From contig NZ_JOFZ01000012.1 in assembly GCF_000721265.1 (NCBI RefSeq), forward strand, positions 653,939 through 717,938: a stretch of DNA of 64,000 nt, in the 5' to 3' direction. The translations under genes were made by a program, and so were the position numbers. Position 1 is the stretch's first letter, and each line of letters begins with the position of its first letter. Shown here piece by piece: positions 1 through 9,717 of the stretch. The stretch comes from Streptomyces sp. NRRL F-5126. Lineage in GTDB: Bacteria; Actinomycetota; Actinomycetes; Streptomycetales; Streptomycetaceae. The notes beneath the pieces were generated by a model, which saw only the letters and a list, made by a program, of their open reading frames with translations, made no database searches and was not told where the DNA came from.

Positions 1-1
1 G

Positions 2-667
2 GTGGCGCGGCCCGGCGAGACGACCGCCGTCATCGGCTCGACGGGCAGCGGCAAGTCGACGCTGCTGACGCTCGTGCCGCGGCTGATGGACGTCACCAGC
101 GGTCAGGTCCTGGTCGACGGGCAGGATGTGCGCGCACTCGACGAGGCACTGCTGGCGAAGACGGTGAGCATCGTCCCGCAGAAGCCCTACCTGTTCACGG
201 GCACGGTCGCGACGAACCTGCGCTACGGCAATCCGGACGCGACCGACGAGGAGCTGTGGCACGCGCTTGAGGTGGCGCAGGCCAAGGACTTCGTGCGGAA
301 GCTGGAGGGCGGTCTTGACGCGCCGATCTCGCAGGGCGGCACGAACGTGTCGGGCGGCCAGCGGCAGCGCCTGTCGATCGCGCGGACGCTGGTGCAGCGC
401 CCGGAGATATACCTGTTCGACGACTCGTTCTCGGCGCTCGACTACGCGACGGACGCGGCGCTGCGTGCCGCGCTCGGACGGGAGACGGCACAGGCCACGG
501 TGGTGATCGTCGCGCAGCGCGTGTCGACGATCAGGGACGCGGACCGGATCGTGGTGCTCGACGAGGGCCGCGTGGTCGGCACCGGGCGCCATTCGGAGTT
601 GATGGAGTCCAACGAGACGTACCGGGAGATCGTGCTCTCCCAGCTGACCGAGGCGGAGGCGGCCTGA
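2..667 (+). CDS. ABC exporter half-transporter, C-terminal ATPase domain (5' end outside window)
   Basis: The frame is open to the left edge, so only the nucleotide-binding domain of a longer membrane-ATPase fusion is visible. Numbering from the first visible codon: Walker A GSTGSGKST at 12-20, Q-loop Gln60, signature SGGQR at 117-121. Walker B reads LFDD (Asp140-Asp141) where an active site has DE, and the switch region reads VAQR with Gln172 instead of His. Such losses are known in heterodimeric exporters (TmrAB/BmrCD type), where one of the two ATP sites is inactive. The stop overlaps the start of the next gene (TGATGA), so the two halves are translationally coupled and very probably form one heterodimer. 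The substrate cannot be inferred. Confidence 0.93.
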   Translation: MARPGETTAVIGSTGSGKSTLLTLVPRLMDVTSGQVLVDGQDVRALDEALLAKTVSIVPQKPYLFTGTVATNLRYGNPDATDEELWHALEVAQAKDFVRKLEGGLDAPISQGGTNVSGGQRQRLSIARTLVQRPEIYLFDDSFSALDYATDAALRAALGRETAQATVVIVAQRVSTIRDADRIVVLDEGRVVGTGRHSELMESNETYREIVLSQLTEAEAA

Positions 668-2616
668 TGAGCGGCGGAGGACCGGGGCGCATGATGCGCG
701 GCGGTGCGCCCACGCAGCGTTCTGCCGACTTCAAGGGGTCGGCGAAGCGGCTGCTGGGGCGGCTGACGCAGCAGCGCGGTGTGCTGGCCGTGATGATCTC
801 GGCGGCCGTGGTGAGCGTGGGGCTCTCCGTGGAGGGCCCGCGGATCCTGGGCAACGCCACCGACCTGATCTTCGCCGGCGTCATCGGGCGCTCGCTGCCC
901 GCGGGCGCGACGAAGGCGCAGGCGATCGAGGGCCTGCGGGCCCACGGGCACGGCTCGATGGCCGACCTGCTGTCCGGGGTCGACTTCGTGCCCGGGCAGG
1001 GCATCGACTTCGACCGGATCGGCACGGTGCTGCTGACGGCGCTGCTCGTCTACCTGGGCGCCGGGTTGCTGATGCTGGTCGCGCAGCGGATGTCGATCCG
1101 GATCATCAACCGGACGGTGTACCGGATGCGCGAGGACATCCAGGCGAAGCTGTCCAGGCTGCCGCTGTCGTACTTCGACCGGCAGCGGCGCGGCGAGGTG
1201 CTCAGCCGCGCGACGAACGACGTGGACAACATCGCGCAGACCATGCAGCAGACGATGGGCCAGATGGTCAACTCGCTGCTGACGGTCATCGGCGTGATCG
1301 CCATGATGTTCTGGGTCTCCTGGCTGCTCGCGCTGGTGGCGCTGGTGACGGTGCCGCTGTCCGTACTGGTGGCGACGAGGGTCGGCAAGCGGTCGCAGCC
1401 GCAGTTCGTGCAGCAGTGGCGGGTGACGGGCAAGCTCAACGCGCACATCGAGGAGATGTACACGGGCCACTCGCTCGTGAAGACGTTCGGGCGGCAGGAG
1501 GAGTCGGCCGAGGCGTTCAAGGAGCACAACGACCAGCTGTACGAGGCCGCGTTCAAGGCGCAGTTCAACAGCGGGATCATGCAGCCGCTGATGATGTTCG
1601 TCTCGAACCTCAACTACGTGCTGGTCGCGGTCGTCGGCGGGCTCAGGGTCGCGACGGGCGCGCTGTCCATCGGTGACGTGCAGGCGTTCATCCAGTACTC
1701 GCGGCAGTTCTCGCAGCCGCTGACGCAGGTCGCCTCGATGGCGAACCTCGTGCAGTCGGGTGTGGCGTCGGCGGAGCGGATCTTCGAGCTGCTTGACGCG
1801 GACGAGCAGGAGCCCGACGGTCCCGAGCGCAAGATGCTGACGCCGCCGCGCGGCCGGGTGGCGCTTGAGAAGGTGGCGTTCCGCTACGACCCGGAGAAGC
1901 CGCTGATCGAGGACCTGTCGCTGGCGGTGGAGCCGGGGCAGACGGTCGCGATCGTCGGCCCGACGGGCGCGGGCAAGACCACGCTCGTCAATCTGCTGAT
2001 GCGGTTCTACGAGGTGTCGTCGGGGCGCATCACCCTCGACGGCGTCGACGTGCGGGAGATGACGCGTGAGCAGCTGCGCTCCGGGATAGGCATGGTGCTG
2101 CAGGACACGTGGCTGTTCGGCGGCACGATAGCGGAGAACATCGCGTACGGTGCGGCGCCGGCGCGTGACGGCTCGCCGGGCGCCACGCGTGAGCAGATCG
2201 AGGAGGCGGCGAGGGCGGCACACGCCGACCGGTTCATCCGCACGCTGCCCGACGGGTACGACACGGTGATCGACGACGAGGGCACGGGCGTCAGCGCGGG
2301 TGAGAAGCAGCTGATCACCATCGCGCGCGCGTTCCTCTCGGACCCGGTGATCCTCGTGCTCGACGAGGCGACGAGCTCCGTCGACACCCGCACCGAGGTG
2401 CTGATCCAGAAGGCGATGGCGCGGCTGGCGCACGGCAGGACGAGCTTCGTGATCGCTCACCGGCTGTCCACGATCCGTGACGCGGACGTGATCCTCGTGA
2501 TGGAGAACGGCTCGATCGTCGAGCAGGGCACGCACGAGGAGCTGCTGGCGGTGGACGGCGCGTACGCACGGCTGTACAAGGCGCAGTTCGCGCAGGCGGT
2601 GGCGGAGGTCGACTGA
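667..2616 (+). CDS. ABC exporter half-transporter, membrane domain fused to ATPase
   Basis: 649 residues: an N-terminal type IV exporter membrane domain (about residues 40-345) followed by the ATPase. Walker A GPTGAGKTT lies near 431-439, Walker B ILVLDE with its catalytic Glu near 561-566, and the switch His in VIAHRLS near 595. The signature is SAGEK instead of SGGQ. The upstream partner has the reverse pattern: good signature, poor Walker B and no switch His. Pairing them gives one complete and one degenerate ATP site, the mark of a heterodimeric exporter. The ATG overlaps the upstream stop. S. coelicolor has a similar ABC pair beside hrdA (from memory). Confidence 0.95.
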   Translation: MSGGGPGRMMRGGAPTQRSADFKGSAKRLLGRLTQQRGVLAVMISAAVVSVGLSVEGPRILGNATDLIFAGVIGRSLPAGATKAQAIEGLRAHGHGSMADLLSGVDFVPGQGIDFDRIGTVLLTALLVYLGAGLLMLVAQRMSIRIINRTVYRMREDIQAKLSRLPLSYFDRQRRGEVLSRATNDVDNIAQTMQQTMGQMVNSLLTVIGVIAMMFWVSWLLALVALVTVPLSVLVATRVGKRSQPQFVQQWRVTGKLNAHIEEMYTGHSLVKTFGRQEESAEAFKEHNDQLYEAAFKAQFNSGIMQPLMMFVSNLNYVLVAVVGGLRVATGALSIGDVQAFIQYSRQFSQPLTQVASMANLVQSGVASAERIFELLDADEQEPDGPERKMLTPPRGRVALEKVAFRYDPEKPLIEDLSLAVEPGQTVAIVGPTGAGKTTLVNLLMRFYEVSSGRITLDGVDVREMTREQLRSGIGMVLQDTWLFGGTIAENIAYGAAPARDGSPGATREQIEEAARAAHADRFIRTLPDGYDTVIDDEGTGVSAGEKQLITIARAFLSDPVILVLDEATSSVDTRTEVLIQKAMARLAHGRTSFVIAHRLSTIRDADVILVMENGSIVEQGTHEELLAVDGAYARLYKAQFAQAVAEVD

Positions 2617-2783
2617 CGCATCCGCGTGCGCGGCAGGACATCCCGCCCGCAGGGCGCTCACGGTGGTGACGGTACGTGCCGCCGGGGGCGCCCTGTGTCG
2701 TGCGGCCGGGGCGCGTGCATGGGTGTCCGCAATGGGGGTATTCGGCACTCAGGAAGGACCGAGACCACCGTTAGGGGGCTCTC

Positions 2784-2954
2784 ATGGCGGACACGTTCTA
2801 CAAGCACGGCAGGCCGCAGCATCCCACACTGGAAGAGGACCGGCCGCGTGGAGGCCGCGCGAAGGGCGTCAAGCACCAGGGCTCGTGGTCCGCGGGTGCC
2901 ATCATCCTCGTGGTCGTCCTCTTGGTGATCGTGGGCATCGCGCTGTTCCCGTGA
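2784..2954 (+). CDS. Small single-pass membrane protein (56 aa)
   Basis: A short ORF with a good ribosome site (AGGGGG seven bases before ATG). The product is a charged N-terminus (MADTFYKHGRPQHPTLEED, then an Arg/Lys-rich stretch), followed by one hydrophobic helix of about 20 residues (GAIILVVVLLVIVGIALF) that ends at the C-terminus. This is the layout of a tail-anchored protein with its N-terminus in the cytoplasm. It is followed 30 bases later by a strong hairpin terminator. The family was not recognised; it lies between the ABC exporter and the convergent sigma factor gene, and nothing shows it works with either. Confidence 0.75.
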   Translation: MADTFYKHGRPQHPTLEEDRPRGGRAKGVKHQGSWSAGAIILVVVLLVIVGIALFP

Positions 2955-2983
2955 GCACATCGCGTTGAGCCAGTGCGTCTCGC

Positions 2984-3011
2984 AGCCCGCCTTCGGACCG
3001 GAGGGCGGGCT
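2984..3011. terminator. Hairpin terminator between convergent genes
   Basis: Perfect 8-bp stem AGCCCGCC (2984-2991) / GGCGGGCT (3004-3011) with a 12-base loop. It lies between the small membrane protein gene (+) and the end of the sigma factor gene (-), so it can serve both strands. There is no U-tract, as is usual in Streptomyces. Confidence 0.75.
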
Positions 3012-3044
3012 ACGGGCGTGCCCGGCGCCTGCCGGCCGGAGCGC

Positions 3045-4640
3045 TCAGTCGAGGTAGCCGCGCAGCTGGTCCGCGAGGGCGTGGTCGCGCAGCTTGCCGA
3101 GCGTCTTGGACTCGATCTGGCGGATGCGCTCCCGGGTCACGCCGAATATCCGGCCTATCTCCTCCAGCGTGCGCGCGCGCCCGTCGTCCAGCCCGTAGCG
3201 CAGCTGGACGACCTTGCGCTCACGCTCGCCGAGCGTGGTGAGGACGGCCTCCAGGTGGCTGCGCAGCAGCAGGAAGGCGGCGGACTCGACGGGCGATGCC
3301 GCGTCCCTGTCCTCGATGAGGTCGCCGAGCGCCAGGTCCTGCTCGTCGCCGACCGGCGTGTAGAGCGACACGGGTTCCTGGGCCAGCCGCAGGACCTCGC
3401 TCACCCGCTCGGGAGCGAGGGCGAGCTGCGCGCCGATCTCGGCGGGCGTCGGCTCGCAGCCCCGTTCCTGGAGCAGGCGCCGCTGTACGCGCACCACCCG
3501 GTTGATCAGCTCCACGACGTGCACGGGAACCCTGATCGTGCGGGCCTGGTCGGCGAGCGCGCGGGACATGGCCTGCCGGATCCACCAGGTCGCGTACGTG
3601 GAGAACTTGTAGCCGCGCGCGTAGTCGAACTTCTCGACCGCCCTGATCAGGCCGAGGTTGCCCTCCTGCACGAGGTCGAGCATGGTCAGCCCGCGGCCGA
3701 CGTACCGCTTGGCGACGGACACGACCAGCCGCAGGTTGGCCTCGATGAGCCGGCGCTTGGCCATCCGGCCGATGACGACGAGCCGGTCCAGGTCGAGCGC
3801 GAGCCGCTCGTCGAGGACGCGCGCCGTCGCGAGCTTCTCCTCCGCGAAGAGTCCGGCCTCGACGCGCCGGGCGAGCTCGACCTCGTCCGCGGCGGTCAGC
3901 AGCGGCACCCGTCCGATCTCCCGCAGGTACTGGCGCAGCAGGTCGGAGGCGGGGCTGCCGCCGGCGGACGCTCGTGCGCCCGGGACGCGCCAGGGCGCGT
4001 GCGGCGCGTCCACGGCCTCGGGCGTCCCGGCGACCTCGGGCGCCCCCGCGGCGTCACGCCTCCCCACGGCCTCGGCGGTCCCCACGGCCTCAGGCATCCC
4101 AGCGGCCTTGGGCGCCGCCATGGCCCCAGGCATCCCCACGGCGTCGCGCCTCCCCGCGGCCTCGGGCGCCCCCACGGCCCCAGGCGCCCTCGCGGCGTCG
4201 CGCCTCTCCGCGGCCTCGGGGGTCCCCACGGCGTCACGCCTCCCCGCGACCTCGGGCATCCCCACGGCGTCACACCTCCCCGCGACCTCGGGCGCCCCCA
4301 CGGCCTCAGGCGTCCTCGCGGCGTCGCGCCTCTCCGCGGCGGGCGGCGGGGACTCCGCACCGGGCGTGTCACCTGGCCGTGGCGCGGCCGGGTGGGACGA
4401 TCCAGGGTCCGGGCCCGGGACGGAACCCCGCGTCCGGGCGGTCGTGAGGTCGGGGCCTGGCCGGGCGGCCGGATCCGCCGGGTGTCCCGGGCTCGGTGGG
4501 GCCGCGCCTCGCACGTCCGGCCCGGACTCGGGCCGCGGGCCGGCCTCGGTGTGCGGGGGCCGCACCGGCGGCTGCGGGCGCGGGCGCGGGCGCGGCGGCT
4601 GAGGTCCGCTCTGGTCCAGAGTTTGGCTGCGGGTCTGCAC
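3045..4640 (-). CDS. hrdA: Principal-type RNA polymerase sigma factor, HrdA-like
   Basis: The last 300 residues are a complete sigma-70 group 1/2 core: region 1.2 ([16 protein letters not shown]), region 2 ([36 protein letters not shown]), region 3 ([12 protein letters not shown]) and region 4 ([15 protein letters not shown], then the [11 protein letters not shown] recognition helix). The neighbours (ABC pair, dnaG, dgt) match those of hrdA in S. coelicolor. The start chosen is GTG at 4640 because GGAGGT stands seven bases before it; in-frame ATGs at 4721 and 4829 lack such a site and overlap or abut dnaG. With this start the protein is 531 aa, much longer than hrdA homologues I recall (about 400), because of a roughly 230-residue low-complexity, repetitive N-terminus. 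Confidence 0.85.
   Translation of the reverse strand: MQTRSQTLDQSGPQPPRPRPRPQPPVRPPHTEAGPRPESGPDVRGAAPPSPGHPADPAARPGPDLTTARTRGSVPGPDPGSSHPAAPRPGDTPGAESPPPAAERRDAARTPEAVGAPEVAGRCDAVGMPEVAGRRDAVGTPEAAERRDAARAPGAVGAPEAAGRRDAVGMPGAMAAPKAAGMPEAVGTAEAVGRRDAAGAPEVAGTPEAVDAPHAPWRVPGARASAGGSPASDLLRQYLREIGRVPLLTAADEVELARRVEAGLFAEEKLATARVLDERLALDLDRLVVIGRMAKRRLIEANLRLVVSVAKRYVGRGLTMLDLVQEGNLGLIRAVEKFDYARGYKFSTYATWWIRQAMSRALADQARTIRVPVHVVELINRVVRVQRRLLQERGCEPTPAEIGAQLALAPERVSEVLRLAQEPVSLYTPVGDEQDLALGDLIEDRDAASPVESAAFLLLRSHLEAVLTTLGERERKVVQLRYGLDDGRARTLEEIGRIFGVTRERIRQIESKTLGKLRDHALADQLRGYLD
4012..4345. repeat. Degenerate 18-base tandem repeats inside the sigma factor gene
   Basis: The plus strand repeats variants of CCCACGGCCTCAGGCATC in about 18-base steps. 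On the coding strand this gives six-residue units such as [12 protein letters not shown] and PEAAGR. The period is a multiple of three, so the sigma factor frame stays open; opposite-strand frames also stay open, which explains several spurious long ORFs here. It encodes most of the unusual N-terminal extension of the HrdA-like protein. Confidence 0.8.
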
Positions 4641-4771
4641 GGGGGCGACCTCCAGATGGTCGCTGCCGGGTTCCGAGGGGTGCGGCAGCACGGCCCGCCC
4701 CCAGTGTGGGGTACGGCACATCCCGGCCACGAGAGGCCTGCGCGCACTTTCTGCGCGCCCCCCGCGGACTG

Positions 4772-6703
4772 TTACAGCGCGCCCGCGCCGTTGCTGCGGA
4801 GGGTCTGGCCGTACTGCTGGAGCACCCACAGCTCGTTCTGGACGGCCGCGTACTGCTGCGGGTCTCCTCCGTTGCCGAGGCGCGTCAGCGACGACGTGAC
4901 GTCCTGGATGCGGCGGTCGACGGCGCGGATGCGGACCTGGACAAGGTGCTGGCCCGCGTACAGCTCGTCGATCGACTTGCCCCGGAAGACCTCGACCGCG
5001 AGCTCCGTGACCAGCTTGCGTACGGTGTCGTCGGGCGCGGCATCCCGCACCTTGGCCAGGTAGTCCCTGACGTCATCGCAGCCCTGCTCGGCGCCGCCCG
5101 CCTCGTCGATGCACTGGCGCACCGCGGCGTACGGCGGGGCCGTGAACTCGTCCGTCTCGTACGCGTCGAACGCGGGCGTGACCAGCTCGGGGCGTTGCAG
5201 GGCGAGCTTCAGCAGCTCGCGCTCCGTCGCGAACACGGGGTTGCGCAGATAGAGGGCGGGTCCCGACGGGCCCCTTCGGGACGCGGGCGGCTGCCCGGCG
5301 CCCGAGGGCCCCGGGCCGCCCGGCTCGCGCCCGCCGGGGCCCGGGCCCTGCGCGGGGCCGCGGCCGCCTCGGTCGCGGGCCCACCGGGCCAGCTGGGCCA
5401 CGCGCTTGACCACGAACTGCGTGTCGAGGATCCCGAGCATCCCGGCGAGCTGCACGGCCACCTCGTGCTGCGAGGCGCTGTTCTTGATCCGGGCGACGAT
5501 CGGGGCGGCCTCGTCGAGCGCCGCGGCGCGGCCCGCCGGCACCTCGAGGTCGTAGCGCGCCACGATCTGCCGGATCGCGAACTCGAACAGCGGCGTGCGG
5601 GGCTCCACCAGGTCGCGCACCGCGTCGTCGCCCTTGCCGAGCCGCAACTCGCAGGGGTCCATGCCGTCGGGGGCGATGGCGATGTAGGTCTCGGCCGCGA
5701 ACTTCTGGTCGTCCTCGAAGGCGCGCAGGGCGGCCTTCTGGCCGGCCGCGTCACCGTCGAACGTGAAGATCACGCGGGCGCTGCCGTTGTCCATGAGCAG
5801 CCGGCGCAGGATCTTGATGTGGTCGCCGCCGAACGCCGTGCCGCACGTGGCGATGGCGGTGGTCACGCCCGCGAGGTGGCAGGCCATCACGTCCGTGTAG
5901 CCCTCGACCACCACGGCCCTGCTGGACTTGGCGATCTCCTTCTTGGCGAGGTCGACGCCGTAGAGGACCTGGGACTTCTTGTAGATCGGCGTCTCGGGGG
6001 TGTTGAGGTACTTGGGTCCGTTGTCGTCCTCGCGCAGCCTGCGCGCGCCGAATCCGACGACATCGCCCGAGATGTCCCTGATGGGCCACATCAGGCGGCC
6101 GCGGAACCGGTCGATCGGCCCGCGCCTGCCGTCCTGGGAGAGCCCGGACATGATCAGCTCGCGGTCGCTGAAGCCCTGGCCGCGCAGGAAGCGCGTGAGG
6201 TGGTCCCAACCGGCGGGGCTGTAGCCGACCTCGAAGTGCTCGGCCGCCGCCTGGTCGAAGCCGCGCTCGGCGAGGAACGCCCGGCCGATCTCGGCCTCGG
6301 GCGACGCCAGCTGCTCCACGTAGTACCGCGCGGCGACGCGGTGGGCCTCGACGAGCCGCGAGCGCTCGCCTCGCTGGGCCGACGGGTTGTAGCCGCCCTC
6401 CTCGTAGCGCAGCGTGATGCCGGCGCGGGCCGCCAGGCGCTCGACCGTCTCGGAGAACGAGAGGTGGTCGATCTTCATCACGAAGGCGATGGTGTCCCCG
6501 CCCTCCTGGCAGCCGAAGCAGTGGAAGAGACCCTTGCTCGGACTGACCTGGAAGGACGGGGACTTCTCGTCGTGGAAGGGGCAGAGGCCCTTGAGGTTGC
6601 CGCCGCCCGCGTTGCGCAGCTGGAGGTATTCGGACACGACGGCGTCGATCGGGACGGCGTCCCGCACCGCCTTCACGTCGTCATCGTTGATCCTGCCGGC
6701 CAC
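4772..6703 (-). CDS. dnaG: DNA primase DnaG
   Basis: Makes the RNA primers for replication. 643 residues, normal for the family. The N-terminal zinc-binding domain has Cys41-x2-His44 and Cys62-x2-Cys65. The Toprim catalytic domain has EGYTDVMA near 267-275 and FDGDAAGQ near 314-321. The C-terminal helicase-binding part follows a Gly/Pro-rich linker ([20 protein letters not shown]) around residues 445-475. The start ATG reads [15 protein letters not shown], typical of actinobacterial DnaG. Transcribed ahead of the sigma factor on the same strand; a dnaG-sigma pairing is widespread in bacteria. Confidence 0.97.
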   Translation of the reverse strand: MAGRINDDDVKAVRDAVPIDAVVSEYLQLRNAGGGNLKGLCPFHDEKSPSFQVSPSKGLFHCFGCQEGGDTIAFVMKIDHLSFSETVERLAARAGITLRYEEGGYNPSAQRGERSRLVEAHRVAARYYVEQLASPEAEIGRAFLAERGFDQAAAEHFEVGYSPAGWDHLTRFLRGQGFSDRELIMSGLSQDGRRGPIDRFRGRLMWPIRDISGDVVGFGARRLREDDNGPKYLNTPETPIYKKSQVLYGVDLAKKEIAKSSRAVVVEGYTDVMACHLAGVTTAIATCGTAFGGDHIKILRRLLMDNGSARVIFTFDGDAAGQKAALRAFEDDQKFAAETYIAIAPDGMDPCELRLGKGDDAVRDLVEPRTPLFEFAIRQIVARYDLEVPAGRAAALDEAAPIVARIKNSASQHEVAVQLAGMLGILDTQFVVKRVAQLARWARDRGGRGPAQGPGPGGREPGGPGPSGAGQPPASRRGPSGPALYLRNPVFATERELLKLALQRPELVTPAFDAYETDEFTAPPYAAVRQCIDEAGGAEQGCDDVRDYLAKVRDAAPDDTVRKLVTELAVEVFRGKSIDELYAGQHLVQVRIRAVDRRIQDVTSSLTRLGNGGDPQQYAAVQNELWVLQQYGQTLRSNGAGAL

Positions 6704-6751
6704 CCGTGAATTCTAAGGGTGCGGACCGACACTCCTGCCCGCGGCCGGGCG

Positions 6752-8023
6752 TCAGCCGCCGATGGAGCCCAGGGGCGTGCCGGGGTCGGCCAGGGCGTCC
6801 TTGTCGACCGCCGCTCCCGAGCGGATCAGGCGCTGGATGTCGTCCGTCACGTCCCACACGTTCACGTTCATCCCGGCGAGCACCCTGCCCTCCCCCAGCC
6901 AGAACGCGATGAACTCGCGCTTGCCCGCGTCGCCGCGCACGACGACCTCGTCGTAGCTGCCGGGCGGCGCCCACCCCGAGTACTCGAGGCCGAGGTCGTA
7001 CTGGTCGGAGAAGAAGTACGGGACGCGGTCGTACGCCACCTCCTGGCCGAGCATCGCGCGCGCCGCGGCGGGGCCGCCCTCCAGCGCGTTCTCCCAGTGC
7101 TCGACGCGGATGCGGCCCCCGGCCGCCGCGCCCCAGGGGGACGGCGCGGAGACGACGTCGCCCGCGGCGAACACGTCCGGGTCCGAGGTGCGCAGCCCCG
7201 CGTCGACGACGATGCCGCCGCCCTCGGCGGGCCCCGCCACGGCGAGGCCCGCGGACTCGGCGAGCGAGACGCGCGGCGCCGCGCCGATCGCGGCGAGCAC
7301 GTCGTGCGCGGGGTGCTCCTCACCGTCGTCGGTGCGCGCCGCCAGGACGACGCCGTCCTGGCCGACGATCCCGGTGAGCCGCGCGCCGAAGTGGAAGCGG
7401 ACGCCGTGCTCGCTGTGCAGGTCGGTGAAGAGCTGGCCGAGTTCGGGGCCGATGACGCGGTGCAGCGGGGTGGACTCCGCCTCCACGACGGTGACCTCGG
7501 CGCCGTACGTGCGCGCGGCGGCGGCGACCTCGAGGCCGATCCACCCCGCGCCGGCGATGACGATGTGGCCGTTGTCCCGGCCGAGCGACGTGAGGACCTG
7601 GCGCAGCCGATCCGCGTGCGCGAGCCTGCGCAGGTGGTGGACCCCGGCGAGGTCGGTGCCCGGGATGTCGAGGCGGCGCGGCTCGGCGCCCGTGGCGAGC
7701 AGCAGCTTGTCGTAGCGCATGGAGCTGCCGTCGCCGAGGTGCACGCAGTGGCCCGCGCGGTCGAGCGCGGTGACGGACTGGCCGAGGTGCAGTTCGATCT
7801 CGTGCTTCGCGTACCAGGCGGCGTCCTGGACGAAGACGCTCGCGCGCTCCTCGCCGCCGGCGAGGTAGCCCTTGGAGAGCGGGGGGCGTTCGTAGGGGTG
7901 GTCGCGCTCGTCGCCGATGAGGATCACGCGTCCGGTGAATCCCTCCGTGCGAAGGGTCCCCGCGGCTTTCGCCGCCGCGAGACCGCCGCCGACGATGACG
8001 AATGTGCGATGTGCGTCGACCAC
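6752..8023 (-). CDS. FAD-dependent NAD(P)H:ferredoxin-type reductase
   Basis: 423 residues of the pyridine-nucleotide-disulphide/ferredoxin reductase family: N-terminal FAD motif VIVGGGLAAAKAA, the conserved YERPPLSKGYL, a second dinucleotide motif IVIAGAGWIGLEVAAAA for NAD(P)H, the FAD-contacting FAAGDV, and a C-terminal reductase domain. There is no redox-active CxxxxC, so it passes electrons to a ferredoxin or similar carrier, not to a disulphide. The GTG at 8023 is chosen because GAGGAGG precedes it by six bases; the frame is open much further upstream without sense. An equivalent gene sits next to dnaG in S. coelicolor. The electron acceptor is unknown. Confidence 0.9.
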   Translation of the reverse strand: MVDAHRTFVIVGGGLAAAKAAGTLRTEGFTGRVILIGDERDHPYERPPLSKGYLAGGEERASVFVQDAAWYAKHEIELHLGQSVTALDRAGHCVHLGDGSSMRYDKLLLATGAEPRRLDIPGTDLAGVHHLRRLAHADRLRQVLTSLGRDNGHIVIAGAGWIGLEVAAAARTYGAEVTVVEAESTPLHRVIGPELGQLFTDLHSEHGVRFHFGARLTGIVGQDGVVLAARTDDGEEHPAHDVLAAIGAAPRVSLAESAGLAVAGPAEGGGIVVDAGLRTSDPDVFAAGDVVSAPSPWGAAAGGRIRVEHWENALEGGPAAARAMLGQEVAYDRVPYFFSDQYDLGLEYSGWAPPGSYDEVVVRGDAGKREFIAFWLGEGRVLAGMNVNVWDVTDDIQRLIRSGAAVDKDALADPGTPLGSIGG

Positions 8024-8172
8024 TTGATGCCTCCTCGTTGTGCTGCCGCCACCTGCGAGCGTCCCGCACGGAGCGTGGCGGCGGAAGAGGGGCGCTCCAT
8101 GGGCGTGTCTTCTTGCCCGGGTCCGGCCGGTAATGCCGGAAGACGTACGAGTGCGCGCGAGTCGATCTTGCC

Positions 8173-9579
8173 CTACGCGGGGCGCGGGCGGTCCGCCGGG
8201 GCGGGCGCCGGGCGCTCGCCCGGGGCCGTCACCCTGGCGTGCAGGGCGCGCGCGGCCGCGTCCGTGAGGGACGCGATCTGGTCCACGACGACCCGCTTGC
8301 GCGCGGCGTCGTCGCCCGCCGCCCCGAACGCGGCGCGGAACTGCGGGTTCAGCCCGTACGGCGCGCCGGCCAGCAGCGCCTCGGCCAGCCGGCCGAGGAC
8401 CACGCGCTGGTCGGCGCGGATCGCCTCCTGCTCGGGGCGCTGCATGACGTACCGGTCCGCGACGGCCTTCAGCACCGCGCATTCGAGGCGCGCGGGCCGC
8501 GGGACGACGAGCGTCGCACCGTACCGGGTCAGCGGGCCGGTCCCGTACGCGGCGCGGGTGGCGGCCTCGGCGGCGAGGCAGAACCTCCCGATGAGCTGGC
8601 TGGTGGCGTCCTTCAGCCTGGCCTGTGCGACGGCCGAGCCGTCGTGGGCGTGCGGCCACCACTCCTCGGCCGTCAGCCGGTCGAGGGCGGCGGCGAGTTC
8701 GGCCGGCTGCGTGCCCGGGTCGGTGTAACGGCGCACCGCCACCTCCCAGATGGCGGCGCGTTCCGTGGGCGAGGCCAGCGCGGCGGGGTCGATGTGCCCG
8801 GCGTGCAGGCCGTCCTCGAAGTCGTGCACGGAGTAAGCGACGTCGTCGGACCAGTCCATGACCTGCGCCTCGAAGCAGGTGCGCCCGGCCGGCGCGCCCT
8901 GGCGCACCCAGGAGAAGACCGGCAGGTCGTCCTCGTACACGCCGAACTTGGCGCGGCCCGCCCGGGCCCCGGCCGCCGCCTGCGCGGCGCCGCGCGTCCA
9001 CGGGTACTTGGTCGCGGCGTCGAGGGCCGCACGGGTGAGGTTGAGCCCGACGCTGACGGCGGCCGTGCCGGGGGCCTGCGGTGCGCCCGAGGGGCCGCTG
9101 CCCGGCGTGGTGAAACGCTTCGGCTCGATGCGCGTGAGGAGCCGAAGGGACTGCGCGTTGCCCTCGAACCCGCCGCAGTCGGCGGCGAAGTCGTCCAGGA
9201 CGCGCTCGCCGTTGTGGCCGAACGGCGGGTGGCCCATGTCGTGCGCGAGGCAGGCCGCCTCGACGAGGTCGGGGTCGCAGCCGAGCGCGGCGCCCAGCTC
9301 GCGGCCGACCTGCGCGCACTCGAGTGAGTGGGTGAGGCGGGTGCGTGGGCTGGCGTCCCACTCGTCGCCCGGCGCGCCCGGCGTGACGACCTGGGTCTTG
9401 CCCGCGAGGCGGCGCAGGGCCGACGAGTGCAGGACGCGGGCCCGATCGCGCTGGAACTCGGTGCGTCCGGGGCGCTTGTCGGGTTCGGGAACCCAGCGGG
9501 CGGTGTCGGCGGGGCCGTAGTGGGTGGGGTCGTGGTGGGCCTTGGGTTCTGGCGGGGTGGAGCCGCGGGTGCCTGCCAT
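8173..9579 (-). CDS. dgt: Deoxyguanosinetriphosphate triphosphohydrolase (dGTPase)
   Basis: 468-residue HD-domain nucleotide hydrolase that splits dGTP to deoxyguanosine and triphosphate and so limits dNTP pools. The metal ligands show in [15 protein letters not shown] and [13 protein letters not shown], with a further Asp in [18 protein letters not shown]. The N-terminal [20 protein letters not shown] is also typical. ATG at 9579 ([16 protein letters not shown]) is the first start that matches homologues; the ribosome site is weak and an ATG 39 bases upstream cannot be excluded. The frame stays open far upstream by composition only. Confidence 0.92.
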   Translation of the reverse strand: MAGTRGSTPPEPKAHHDPTHYGPADTARWVPEPDKRPGRTEFQRDRARVLHSSALRRLAGKTQVVTPGAPGDEWDASPRTRLTHSLECAQVGRELGAALGCDPDLVEAACLAHDMGHPPFGHNGERVLDDFAADCGGFEGNAQSLRLLTRIEPKRFTTPGSGPSGAPQAPGTAAVSVGLNLTRAALDAATKYPWTRGAAQAAAGARAGRAKFGVYEDDLPVFSWVRQGAPAGRTCFEAQVMDWSDDVAYSVHDFEDGLHAGHIDPAALASPTERAAIWEVAVRRYTDPGTQPAELAAALDRLTAEEWWPHAHDGSAVAQARLKDATSQLIGRFCLAAEAATRAAYGTGPLTRYGATLVVPRPARLECAVLKAVADRYVMQRPEQEAIRADQRVVLGRLAEALLAGAPYGLNPQFRAAFGAAGDDAARKRVVVDQIASLTDAAARALHARVTAPGERPAPAPADRPRPA

Positions 9580-9717
9580 GTGTCCGACCGTAGCCGGAGC
9601 CGGTCGGGCGCCGCTCATCACGGCACAGGGCCCGCGGCACAGGGCCCGCGGCCGAACCGGCGGGCCCCCGACGGCGTCCCCTGTGACGAACGGAGATCGA
9701 CGGAGGGGGCCGGTGGG

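Noticed and set aside
442..2748. 768-codon minus-strand frame opposite the ABC exporter
   Set aside because: Arg/His-rich translation without domains; shadow of the real genes caused by high third-position GC.
2973..5063. 696-codon plus-strand frame
   Set aside because: Opposite the sigma factor and dnaG genes; no family features, repetitive over the 18-base repeats.
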